The translations under genes and the position numbers were made by a program. This document shows positions 27,530 to 37,100 of a stretch of 64,000 nt of DNA, one piece after another. The notes below the pieces were generated by a model. That model did not search any database and was not told where the DNA came from. It saw nothing but the letters and a program-made list of their open reading frames with translations. Source of the stretch: Chitinophagales bacterium (GTDB lineage: Bacteria; Bacteroidota; Bacteroidia; Chitinophagales; BACL12); assembly GCA_020636645.1 (NCBI GenBank), contig JACJXO010000001.1, positions 62,001 through 126,000 of the forward strand, read 5' to 3'. Positions within the stretch are counted from its first letter, which is position 1. Every line of letters starts with the position of its first letter.

Positions 27530-29071
27530 TTATAGGGGAATATTTCCGTGTTTTTTTCTGGGTAATTTGACGGCTTTGTTGCGCAACATGTCAAAAGCCC
27601 TGATGAGTTTTTCGCGGGTATTTTCGGGGAGGATCACCTCATCCACAAAACCACGGAATGCAGCACGATACGGGTCAGCAAACTTGCGGGTATATTCATC
27701 GATCTTTTCCTGCAGTTTGGCTTCTTTGTCGTCGGCTTCTTCGATCTCTTTTTTAAAGATGATCTCGGCTGCACCTTTAGGCCCCATCACCGCGATCTCT
27801 GCGGTAGGCCAGGCAAAATTCATATCAGCTCCGATATGCTTGGAGTTCATCACGTCATAGGCTCCACCGTAAGCCTTTCGGGTGATGACAGTCACCCTGG
27901 GTACCGTTGCTTCACAGAAAGCATAGAGCAGTTTGGCTCCGTTGGTGATGATGCCGTTCCATTCCTGGTCTGTTCCCGGTAAGAATCCGGGCACATCTTC
28001 GAACACCAGCAAAGGAATGTTGAAGCAATCGCAGAAGCGAACAAACCTGGCTGCCTTTCGCGAGGCTTCAATATCCAGCACCCCTGCCAGTACTGCAGGC
28101 TGGTTGGCTACCACACCAATAGAGCGACCGCCCAGGCGTGCAAACCCTACCACGATATTGGCTGCGTATTGTTTGTGTACTTCAAAGAAGGAATTGCTAT
28201 CCACTACTTCATCGACCACCTCGCGGATATCATACGGATGGTTTGGGTTTTCCGGGATGATCGCCCCCAGCTTTGGTCTTGATTCATCTGCAGGCTGATA
28301 CGCTGTCATCGGAGCCTCTTCTTCACAGTTCTGCGGAATATAGGACAGCAGCTTCTTCAGTTGCTCAATGACCATCACTCCATTCTCTCCTGTAAAATGA
28401 GCCACTCCGCTTTTGGTACTGTGGGTACTGGCACCTCCCAGTTCTTCAAAACTTACATCCTCATGCGTTACGGTCTTCACCACATTGGGCCCGGTCACGA
28501 ACATATAGGAGTTGCCCTCGGTCATGAGAATGAAATCTGTTATGGCAGGAGAATAGACAGCACCTCCTGCACAGGGACCCATGATGGCTGATATCTGGGG
28601 AATGACCCCACTGGCGAGGGTGTTCCGGTAAAAGAGATCGGCATAGCCGCCCAGTGAGTTGACCCCTTCCTGAATGCGGGCTCCACCCGAATCATTAAGA
28701 CCTACTACAGGAGCTCCATTCTGCATGGCCAGATCCATGATCCGGCAGATCTTTTCTGCATGGGTTTCGCTCAGACTACCACCAAAAACAGTAAAATCCT
28801 GGGCATAGACATAGATCAGTCTGCCGTTTACCGTTCCGTATCCGGTCACTACCCCATCGCCGTAATAACGCTCATTCTCCATGCCAAAATCATGACAACG
28901 ATGCACTTTCAACTGACCTATCTCCTCAAAACTATCCGGATCCATCAATAACTGAATGCGCTCGCGGGCAGTCAGTTTTCCCTTCTTGTGCTGAGAAGCG
29001 ATCCGTTTCTCACCTCCTCCGGCCAGGGCTTCCTGCCTGAAACGAAGTAGTTTTTCTCTTTTGTCTTCCAC
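27530..29071 (-). CDS. Acyl-CoA (propionyl/methylmalonyl-CoA) carboxylase carboxyltransferase subunit
   Basis: The 513-residue protein is a full carboxyltransferase. The N-terminal half has GGARIQEGVNSLGGYADLF and GPCAGGAVYSPAITDF. The C-terminal half has DVPGFLPGTDQEWNGII and ITRKAYGGAYDVM. These are the two crotonase-fold oxyanion holes of biotin-dependent carboxylases. It matches PccB-like or methylmalonyl-CoA decarboxylase alpha subunits, and Bacteroidota with Na+ pumps may have either. No biotin carrier, biotin carboxylase or decarboxylase membrane subunit is nearby. The predicted start is GTG (MEDKREKLLRF). Confidence 0.9.
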   Translation of the reverse strand: MEDKREKLLRFRQEALAGGGEKRIASQHKKGKLTARERIQLLMDPDSFEEIGQLKVHRCHDFGMENERYYGDGVVTGYGTVNGRLIYVYAQDFTVFGGSLSETHAEKICRIMDLAMQNGAPVVGLNDSGGARIQEGVNSLGGYADLFYRNTLASGVIPQISAIMGPCAGGAVYSPAITDFILMTEGNSYMFVTGPNVVKTVTHEDVSFEELGGASTHSTKSGVAHFTGENGVMVIEQLKKLLSYIPQNCEEEAPMTAYQPADESRPKLGAIIPENPNHPYDIREVVDEVVDSNSFFEVHKQYAANIVVGFARLGGRSIGVVANQPAVLAGVLDIEASRKAARFVRFCDCFNIPLLVFEDVPGFLPGTDQEWNGIITNGAKLLYAFCEATVPRVTVITRKAYGGAYDVMNSKHIGADMNFAWPTAEIAVMGPKGAAEIIFKKEIEEADDKEAKLQEKIDEYTRKFADPYRAAFRGFVDEVILPENTREKLIRAFDMLRNKAVKLPRKKHGNIPL

Positions 29072-29190
29072 GATACAGATTTGATGTGTGCAAAGTAATA
29101 AAAGAACGGGCTAAATAAGCCTTAAACGAACCGAAAATGCGTTTTAAACCTTTAGCCTCAGTGAGCATTTAAGTAATTTTACCCTCTGCC

Positions 29191-31674
29191 ATGATCAGAT
29201 CAATTACACTCTGGTGCCTGTCAGGTCTGTTGACCTTTGCATCTTCTGTTTCTGTTTTAGCCCAGCAACCTCCTTACGCAGGAGGATCACCAGCATCAGT
29301 TGTGGGGATGGTGCTGGAAAAACAGTCAGGCACCCCTGTTGAATTTGCCGCAGTTTCGATTCTGGCCGAATCTGACAGCAGCCTGCGCTCCGGGACGATA
29401 ACAGATGAGAAAGGCATGTTCCGAATTGAAGGATTGTCTAACGGAGGTTATTTTTTAAAGGTGGAGTTCCTTGGGTACGATCCATATTTTACCAACTTCG
29501 TTCTGAGTTCTGATGCCCCATTTTACAAAGCAGGAAAAATTGAACTCAGCGTCTCTTCCACTGTACTGGAAGGTGTAGAGATCTCAGCTGAACGATCCTA
29601 TTTCCAGCAGAGCATTGACAAAAAGGTCTATAATATTGACAAGGACATTGTAGCCAGCTCAGGTACCGCTTCTGAAGCGCTTCAGAACATTCCCAGTATC
29701 ACCGTTGATATTGACGGTAATGTGAGCCTGCGGGGAAACTCTAATGTGCGCATTTTCATTGACGGCAAACCCAGCGGACTCATGGGTTCCAGCATGGTGG
29801 CCATCCTGGAACAGATACCTGCCAGCAGTATTGAAAGCATAGAGGTGGTCACCAACCCCTCTGCAAGGTATGAAGCCGAAGGCGGCGGAGGGATCATTAA
29901 CATAGTCCTGAAAAAGAACAAAAAGGTTGGGCTGAACGGTGTGGCCACTGTGGGGGGAAGCACCTTTCCGGGTTACGATGGTTCACTGACCCTGAATTAC
30001 CGCGACAAGAAATGGAATCTTTTTGGCAGCTATTCTTACGATAACCGTACCCGAGACGGTTGGAGCGAGGTAAGCCGGAAGGTGTTCTATGAGGATAATG
30101 ACTCTACCTCTTATTACAATTCTGACGGCGAATCAACCGATAACCGGTCTGGTCATAATATTCGCGGAGGTGCCGACTATTATATAAATGACAGGAATAC
30201 CATTGGTTTTTCTGCCTTGTACAGCACCGGAAACAATAATAATGATGACCTGAACAACTACTTTTTCTACGATAATGACAGCCTGTTAAGTCAGTACAAC
30301 CAGCGACAAGGAGACGGTTCTTCCGATAACCACAACTACAACATTGGCCTGAACTACAGGAAGACCTGGGAGAACCCCAAACATCTGTGGACCACCGATG
30401 CTTTTTTCAGCAATGGTTTTGGCGATGGTTATACCGGATACACAGAATTCACCTATGACAATTCAGGGGCAGAAGATCTGGCAGCACGCATCAACCAGCA
30501 GGTATTGTCTGATGACCGCAACCAGGACATAAACATCAATTCTGATTATATACATCCATTCAAGAACGGTAATCAGCTGGAAGCAGGAGCCCGGTTTACC
30601 CGTGAGTTCAGAGACAATGATATCTTGTCTGAAAGCTTTGACGGAGAATCAGGTGTATTTGCCAATGACGACAGCATATCCAACCGGTTTCGTTTTGACC
30701 AGCAGGTACTGGCAGCATACACCATCTGGAACTCCAGCATTGGTAAGCTGGGTTATCAGCTCGGCCTGAGGGCAGAACAAACCTTCCTGACTTCTGAGCT
30801 TGTGACCACCGGCCAATCTTTCAATAAAGATTATTTCCGACTGTTTCCTTCAGTTCATCTTAAATATGAGATCAAAAAAGGTGTAGAAACCAATGCCAGT
30901 TACAGCAGAAGGATCAATCGTCCCCGTTCTTTTTTCCTGAATCCGTTTCCTGAATTTTCTGATCCTTACACCTACAGACAAGGCAATCCATTTCTTCTTC
31001 CGGAAGATGAACACAGCTTTGAATTAGGACTTACCCGCATCTGGGACAAACACACCCTGAGCAGTTCTGTATTCTACAAACACACTGATGGAGAGTTTTC
31101 TGCCTATACAACTGTTGACAGCAACGGCCTGAGTCGCACCACCTTTGAGAATTTCAGCACAGAAGATTCATACGGTGCTGAATTCGTGGTAAGAAACGAA
31201 TTCTTTCCGTGGTGGTCTGCCACTTCCAGTCTGAACGTAAACCGAACCATTCTGGATGCTTCCAATATTGAAGCCGGTCTCAGCAATGCGCTGACCAATT
31301 ACAATGCACGGGTAATGATGTTCTTCAAAGTACTGAAGCAGACATCACTGCAGGCCACATACAGCTACTGGAGGCCCTGGGTAATGGCGCAAGGGCAACC
31401 TCGCCCGTTCACATTTATTGATCTGGGCATTCGTTCAGATTTTTTCAGCAACAAGCTGAGTGTCAACCTGACTGTAAGTGATGTATTTGATACCCGTGAG
31501 TTCTACGTGACCAATGAAGGTTTCAATTTCAGTCAGGAATTCAGGCGCAAGCGAGAGTCGCAGGCTGTCAGTATTCGCCTGAGCTACAAATTCGGGCAGC
31601 AAGACAACAACCGCCGCCGTGGTGGCCAGGGAGACTGGGACAACAACGGAGGTGGTGGCATGGACATGTTTTGA
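29191..31674 (+). CDS. TonB-dependent receptor-like outer-membrane beta-barrel protein
   Basis: The 827-residue product has a signal peptide ending near SVSVLAQQ. A carboxypeptidase-regulatory domain follows at about 35-115 (GTITDEKGMFRIEGL). A plug-like region spans about 130-245 (NVSLRGNSNVRIFIDGKP, SARYEAEGGGGIINIVL). The remainder is barrel, and the C-terminus is rich in Asn/Gly/Arg (RRRGGQGDWDNN). This is the outer-membrane receptor subfamily without a classical SusD partner. The substrate is unknown. It stands alone between the divergent carboxylase gene and hsp20. Confidence 0.88.
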   Translation: MIRSITLWCLSGLLTFASSVSVLAQQPPYAGGSPASVVGMVLEKQSGTPVEFAAVSILAESDSSLRSGTITDEKGMFRIEGLSNGGYFLKVEFLGYDPYFTNFVLSSDAPFYKAGKIELSVSSTVLEGVEISAERSYFQQSIDKKVYNIDKDIVASSGTASEALQNIPSITVDIDGNVSLRGNSNVRIFIDGKPSGLMGSSMVAILEQIPASSIESIEVVTNPSARYEAEGGGGIINIVLKKNKKVGLNGVATVGGSTFPGYDGSLTLNYRDKKWNLFGSYSYDNRTRDGWSEVSRKVFYEDNDSTSYYNSDGESTDNRSGHNIRGGADYYINDRNTIGFSALYSTGNNNNDDLNNYFFYDNDSLLSQYNQRQGDGSSDNHNYNIGLNYRKTWENPKHLWTTDAFFSNGFGDGYTGYTEFTYDNSGAEDLAARINQQVLSDDRNQDININSDYIHPFKNGNQLEAGARFTREFRDNDILSESFDGESGVFANDDSISNRFRFDQQVLAAYTIWNSSIGKLGYQLGLRAEQTFLTSELVTTGQSFNKDYFRLFPSVHLKYEIKKGVETNASYSRRINRPRSFFLNPFPEFSDPYTYRQGNPFLLPEDEHSFELGLTRIWDKHTLSSSVFYKHTDGEFSAYTTVDSNGLSRTTFENFSTEDSYGAEFVVRNEFFPWWSATSSLNVNRTILDASNIEAGLSNALTNYNARVMMFFKVLKQTSLQATYSYWRPWVMAQGQPRPFTFIDLGIRSDFFSNKLSVNLTVSDVFDTREFYVTNEGFNFSQEFRRKRESQAVSIRLSYKFGQQDNNRRRGGQGDWDNNGGGGMDMF

Positions 31675-31758
31675 TTGACCTTGGGATGTTTTCCGGATCC
31701 TGACCCATATCACCTTTTTTCAATGATGTCTGTCATAGCAAGTGCTGTGGTGGAGATC

Positions 31759-31766
31759 TAGTTTTG
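31759..31766 (+). promoter_or_regulatory. Putative -7 box (TAGTTTTG) for hsp20
   Basis: It matches TAnnTTTG and lies 38 bases before the hsp20 ATG. No TTG is seen at the usual distance upstream, so it may be chance or need an activator or alternative sigma factor. Confidence 0.35.
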
Positions 31767-31804
31767 ACCTGTACTTGATTGGTCACGTTCTAAAAAGCAC
31801 AACG

Positions 31805-32239
31805 ATGGCACTGATCAAAAGAAAAGGGATTGAATTCCCGTTTGGACCGACCCTGTTATCAGATTTCTTTAGTGGTGACAGGTTCTTTGGAAAGGATGTC
31901 TTCACACCAGAAAGGATGCCGGCAGTGAACATTGAAGAGAACGACACACAGTTTGTGATCGAGATGGCCGTTCCCGGTATGAGGAGAGAAGATTTTTCAG
32001 TAGGCGTTGAAAACGGTCTCATAACCATCAGTGCAGAGAGAAAGAATGAAGAGGTAGAAGAGAAAAGGAACTTTACCCGCAGAGAGTTCAGTTTTGAATC
32101 CTTCAGCCGCTCATTCACCCTGCCGGAAAATGTTACCGAAGACAACATTGAGGCTGTTTATCTTGATGGTCTGCTGAAACTTACCATTCCTAAGAAAGAA
32201 TCGAAAGAAGTGCACACAAAGAACATCGAAATCAGGTAA
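31805..32239 (+). CDS. Hsp20/alpha-crystallin small heat-shock protein
   Basis: From MALIKRKGIEFPFG the product has 144 residues. The alpha-crystallin domain covers about 40-130, with PAVNIEENDTQFVIEMAVPG, the A-x-x-x-NGL motif (GVENGLITI) and the closing VYLDGLLKLTIPK. A short tail with IEIR follows, corresponding to the I-x-I oligomerisation motif. It binds unfolding proteins without ATP in the cytoplasm. An upstream in-frame extension of 21 residues lacks family similarity and was excluded. It is convergent with the response regulator gene and separated by a strong hairpin. Confidence 0.94.
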   Translation: MALIKRKGIEFPFGPTLLSDFFSGDRFFGKDVFTPERMPAVNIEENDTQFVIEMAVPGMRREDFSVGVENGLITISAERKNEEVEEKRNFTRREFSFESFSRSFTLPENVTEDNIEAVYLDGLLKLTIPKKESKEVHTKNIEIR

Positions 32240-32265
32240 GGTTTATCATTAGTTTGGTTGGTTTT

Positions 32266-32293
32266 GACAGCCGGCAGTTTGCTGCCGGCTGTC
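32266..32293 (+). terminator. Hairpin between hsp20 and the response regulator gene
   Basis: A 12-bp perfect stem (GACAGCCGGCAG with its complement) closes a TTTG loop. On the plus strand it is followed by TGTTTA, a weak U tract. It sits in the 66-bp gap between two convergent genes and may serve both directions. Confidence 0.6.
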
Positions 32294-32305
32294 TGTTTAC
32301 ATGCT

Positions 32306-33007
32306 TTATGCTTCGGCATCTGTGAACTTGTAACCCACCCCTCTTATAGAATGAAAATAGGTAGGATTTTTAGGGTCCTGCTCAAAATATTTCCTGAACG
32401 CCAGAATAAAATTGTCAATGGTCCGGGTAGAAGGAAAGACATCATAGCCCCATACCGTTTGGAGAATATGTTGCCTGGACACCACCTCACCTTTCCTGTC
32501 TATCAGCAGCTTCAGCAGTTTGAGTTCTTTGTTGGTCAGTTTGTGCCTGCCGTCAACACCCTGGGCTTCATAGGTCATGAAGTTGATGGTGTTTCCTCCG
32601 AAAGTGTACTCCACAAATTCTTTTCTCGCTGCAGGGGTCTTGGCGCTGCGCCTGATCAGATTGCGTACCCGCAGTAACAGCTCTTCCAGGTTGAACGGCT
32701 TGGTCATGTAATCATCTGCACCTGTCTTGAGCCCCTGAATTTTATCCTGTGAGGTATCTTTTGCGGTCAGAAACAATATAGGCGTATTCAGGTCTTCCAG
32801 CCGGATCTGTTCACACACGTCAAAACCATCCATTTCAGGCATCATTACGTCCAGGATGACCAGATCGAAACGTTGTTCGCGGAAGTCTTTGATAGCCCTG
32901 CTGCCATTGTCAACGGCAACCACTTCATAATCTTCCAATTCGAGATTCAGTTTGAGATTTTCACGAATGTGATCTTCATCTTCTACCAACAGGATCCTGT
33001 ACTGCAT
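32306..33007 (-). CDS. OmpR/PhoB-family response regulator
   Basis: The receiver domain has the acidic pair E9-D10-E11, phosphoacceptor D53 (VILDVMMPEMDG), T/S and K105-like residues (LTAKD, TKPF). The C-terminal winged helix spans about 135-230 (LTNKELKLLKLL, TIDNFILAFRKYFE, RGVGYKF). It binds DNA as a dimer when phosphorylated. The neighbouring histidine kinase gene lies 104 bp upstream on the same strand, so it is the presumed cognate partner. The C-terminal LRKYFE-like segment and RGVGYKF fit the PhoB/RprY type common in Bacteroidota. Confidence 0.94.
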   Translation of the reverse strand: MQYRILLVEDEDHIRENLKLNLELEDYEVVAVDNGSRAIKDFREQRFDLVILDVMMPEMDGFDVCEQIRLEDLNTPILFLTAKDTSQDKIQGLKTGADDYMTKPFNLEELLLRVRNLIRRSAKTPAARKEFVEYTFGGNTINFMTYEAQGVDGRHKLTNKELKLLKLLIDRKGEVVSRQHILQTVWGYDVFPSTRTIDNFILAFRKYFEQDPKNPTYFHSIRGVGYKFTDAEA

Positions 33008-33082
33008 AAGCTTTGGTTTTAAGGTGTGTTGAAATATAGCCTAAGGCCTATTCAAAAATACGCAGCAGTAACATCAAAGTTT

Positions 33083-33098
33083 TGTCATGCCTGTCATG
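33083..33098. repeat. Direct repeat TGTCATG-N2-TGTCATG upstream of the regulator gene
   Basis: Two identical heptamers, 9 bp apart start to start, lie between the kinase stop and the regulator start. A third partial match (TTGACAG) follows. Tandem repeats with about 10-bp spacing are how OmpR-type regulators bind, so this could be an autoregulatory site. That is inference only. Confidence 0.35.
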
Positions 33099-33111
33099 GA
33101 TTTGACAGATT

Positions 33112-34113
33112 TTACTTTTCAACCGGAATATGAATGATAAACCTGGTGCCCTGTGGCAGGTTATCGCTCACTGATATAGTACCCTGGTGAAAATGCACGG
33201 CCTGCTTTACAATGAACAAACCCAGACCGGTTCCTTTGGTAGTGCGGGTCTCTTCTCTGCCCACCCGGTAAAATCTTTGAAAAACCCTTGGCTTCTCCTC
33301 ATCTGCAATCCCAATGCCTGTATCTCTTACTTCCAGTACAATATGGTCTTTGGTTTGCTTGAGAAGGAGCTCTACCCTATCGCCCTGCCTGGAATACTTG
33401 ATTGCATTTTCCAGCAAATTATATATGACTGATGAAAATATTAAACGATCACCCAGCAAATAAATCTCCGGTGCTATGTCTGCAGAAAAGATTCGTTCGG
33501 TTGCATGTTTGTCTGCCGTTCTGTCAAATATCTGCCTGGCCACATCTGACAGCAGAAAGGGGTCACGTGAAATACTGAAGTCACTGCTGTCCATCTTGCT
33601 GGCAAGCAATATGTTCTCAACCAGCGCTTCCAGGCGATCCACATCATTCATAGAAATGTCGGCCAGCCTGCGCACTTTGTCTCTTTCCAGATCATGCTTT
33701 TGCATGGTTTGCATGGAAAGCTTCAGAGATGCCAGTGGCGATTTCAGCTCATGCGTAATGGACAACAGGAAATTGTTTTGCTGACGGGTAAGAGCCAGCT
33801 CTTCACGGAAGGTGTTCCGCAGCCTGACAAAACCAAGAGAGATCAGAGAAATAAACACTATTCCTTCACCAATCAGCATGGTGGTTTTCCGGTGATAATC
33901 ACGTTCCAGTTCGAGGAAAAAAGGGGTGTCATAAAACCCCTCTTCAGAGCGGCCATAACTCATGTAGGTGATGCGCTCACGTTGTATCAGGGTTTCATAG
34001 TTCTCTTTGTTGTTAGACTGGAGCAACCACCACCACCATACAAATGAACCGATGATATACAGGTACACCACCGTAAAAAAAATGCCTGTTCGCCAGCCGC
34101 TGAACAACTTCAT
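33112..34113 (-). CDS. Sensor histidine kinase (PhoR/RprX-like)
   Basis: The 333-residue protein has two transmembrane segments at about 10-32 and 79-98, with a small periplasmic loop between. A short linker without a HAMP or PAS domain leads to the dimerisation helix with SITHELKSPLASL (H121). ATP-binding motifs follow: YNLLENAIKYS, DTGIGI and GTGLGLFIV. It should autophosphorylate and pass phosphate to the response regulator encoded next. It is 23 bp downstream of the large NtrY-like kinase gene on the same strand. Confidence 0.93.
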   Translation of the reverse strand: MKLFSGWRTGIFFTVVYLYIIGSFVWWWWLLQSNNKENYETLIQRERITYMSYGRSEEGFYDTPFFLELERDYHRKTTMLIGEGIVFISLISLGFVRLRNTFREELALTRQQNNFLLSITHELKSPLASLKLSMQTMQKHDLERDKVRRLADISMNDVDRLEALVENILLASKMDSSDFSISRDPFLLSDVARQIFDRTADKHATERIFSADIAPEIYLLGDRLIFSSVIYNLLENAIKYSRQGDRVELLLKQTKDHIVLEVRDTGIGIADEEKPRVFQRFYRVGREETRTTKGTGLGLFIVKQAVHFHQGTISVSDNLPQGTRFIIHIPVEK

Positions 34114-34136
34114 GGAATAAAAGTAGTGAAACCGTG

Positions 34137-37100
34137 TCAGGTATCAGCCCCCTCTTCCTGCCGGCCGTCATACAGAGGAAACTCTACAAAAAAGGTTGTT
34201 CCTGAACCCGGCTCTGATTCAAACCAGATGTAACCACCAGCAGACTCCACAATATTCTTCGAGAGCGCCAGTCCAATACCCATGCCGGAACTCTTGGTTG
34301 TAAAGTTGGGTACAAACACCTGGTCTTTGATATCATCCGGAATTCCTGCCCCGTTATCCTGAACAGTAACCAGTGCCCTTCCCTGACTGGCAGAAAGACG
34401 AATGATCATGCTGCCTTCTCTGTCTTCCGGAATGGCCTGCAGCCCGTTCTTCACCAGATTATTGAATACTCGCAAGATCTGATTCCGGTCTGCCCAGATG
34501 ATCATTTCTGCTTCGGGCAACTCCAAAGTGATGCGGGTGCGCTCTGTTTCATCAAACAAGGAACTGACATTGCTCAGCAGCCTGCCCAGCTCTATCGGTT
34601 CGTTCACGGCCTTCGGCATGACCGCGAAGTTGCTGAACTCAGATGCAATGAAAGACAGGTTGTCGATCTGCTCCATCAATGTTTTCGCCACGCGGGAGGT
34701 CAGTTCCTCTACATCCGGACGTCCGCTCTCTATAGCCCGCTGGAGGTGCTGTATGCTTAAACGCATCGGTGTAAGTGGATTCTTGATCTCATGAGCTACC
34801 TGCTTGGCCATATCTCTCCAGGCAGATTCTCTTTCAGATTGCGCCAGCAAACGTGCACTTTGTTCCAGCTGTTCCAGCATCTTGTTATACTCGGTTACCA
34901 GCAGCCCGATCTCATCTTTGTGCGGCCAGCTTACCGGCTCGTTCTTTTTTCCCAGTTGTACGCTTCGAAATGTACCGGCCACCAGACTCAAAGGCAAAGT
35001 AATGTTCCTGGAAACCAACAGAGCAATCAGGGCAGATAGTACCAGCAGCAGAACATATACATTGACCAGCGCAACCATCAGACTGGAAATTTCTGCCTGC
35101 AGATTTTTCTCAGTTGCAAAATATGGCAGATTAACATAGAACAGCACCTCACCAGACTCATCCAGTATTGGTACATATGCAGACAAAAAAGTCAACCTTC
35201 CGATCTGCTCTGAATGTATGAACCAGGTTTCCTTCTCGCAGGTCATCTTGAAAAAGGCTATAGGATTCATTTTTGGAGAAATAAGTCCTTTTTCAAATAT
35301 ATCAGGCTGTGATGAATTGATAAGCAGTCCATTTTTGCTGTACAGGTTGATGTCCATATCATGTATGGACGACAGCTCTGCTATGCGATTACCGAGACGC
35401 CGCACCACCACCTGTTGTTGCAGGATCCTGTCGCTGTTGCGCCGGTTGTCTGTGATCAGATAGTCAATATTGGTCTGTACTGCTTCGATCTTTTCCAGCA
35501 GTTTATCTCCGTTACTTCGATCAAATTGTCCGGTAATGTATATGATGGTTGCTATTCCCAGCGACAGAAAGGTGAATACCACCAAACTGACAATGGCAAG
35601 CTGTATCTTGTTTTTCAGACTGGTATCCAGCAAACCTTTCAGCGTGACCTCACCGTTTGCCATCCGTTCCAGAAGTTCCATACCTGACAAAAGGCCAAAG
35701 AACAACAAAAAGAAAAAGAACAGGAAGCTGAAATAAGATACTGCAGTAAGCATATCCTGATCAGGTTCAGAAACCACTACCTTCTTGCTTTCACCTGCTG
35801 CATAAATAAAATGATCATAGCCATTGATGATCTTATCTGCATATTCCTCTCCTTTCTTCAGATAGAACACATCCATTACCGGATAGGAATATGCTCCCTT
35901 GCGCTCTACCAGATTGTTATCATAATACACGGCATAATTAAAACGCTCCTGTCCGGACGGCAGGCGAAGGTCATCATCTACCAGCAATTCAGGATACAGA
36001 CTTTCGCTGTTAAAGCGCCGGGGAATCAGCCTGAAATATACCTGCAGCTCATGCCCGGAATCATATGGAATATAGAGCTCTGCTATATAAAAGAAATTCC
36101 CGCTGTAGTCATTGATAAAATACAGATCAGGTGAAGTGGTATAAGAGCCGTTGTTCTCAATGTCATTGATGAAATCATATATACTTGGATGATCAAGTTG
36201 CCCGGTACCTACCAGAAAAGAATCATCCAGAAAAAAATAGATCTCTGTCTGATACTTCTTGAAATAGCTGGATTGCATGTCCTGCACCAGCTGGTTGACC
36301 AATCCCTGCCTGATGGTGACCTGCTGAGGTGGCTGCTGAGACAGCTGTACTTTCAGGAGGTGGCTGATCTCTTCTCGCTGACCACTGAACAGATACTCTG
36401 CAAGCGGATCCTTTTCTACTGATTTCTTATAGGCATACAATCTTTTGTTCTCTTCAGATTTCCGGTACAGGGCATCATTCATGATCCACGCACTAAGCAT
36501 GGAAAATGCCAGTAGCCAGATCAGATTGAACAGCAATGAAGTACTGCGCTTTTGCCGGAATCCGAATACACCCATCAGAACCAAAAGAACAAGTGAGAAA
36601 CCACCAAAATGCCTGTCAGGCATTCCATTAATCAGCCCTTGTAACAACAGGATAAAGAGCACTGTAACAGGAAATATCCACCACCATTGGCGGTTTCCGG
36701 AGCGCACCGGCAGCAGCTTTGCCGCAAGTAATGCAGTGGCCAGACAGGTGGTGGCAATACAAACAGCCGCAACAAGTGTATTGCTATTAAGAAGAAATAA
36801 CTCTCTGATATCAAAAGCAATGGCACTGTCTATTACCAGGCTGTTGATCATCAGAACTGTAAACCAGACCAGCAATGCAAGCATGACATGTGCCGTGATC
36901 AACAATGCCTTTCTATTGCCCAGTGTTTGTTGTGAAAGTGCAAGCACAAACAATAACAATAACAGGGAACGCACAAGCAGATCACCTAAAGAAGTGGCCA
37001 TCCAGGATGATGCATAAATAACCGGATCGAACAGTGAGGTACCTTCCATTCTGCTGAACAGGCCAAAATGAAGTACGGCATAGGACAATACCAGCAACAA

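Noticed and set aside
33053..33078. TATTTTTG box with upstream TTTG on the minus strand before the response regulator gene
   Set aside because: The spacing of 14 bases is too short for the Bacteroidota -33/-7 arrangement. A similar 14-base pair upstream of hppA was dropped for the same reason.
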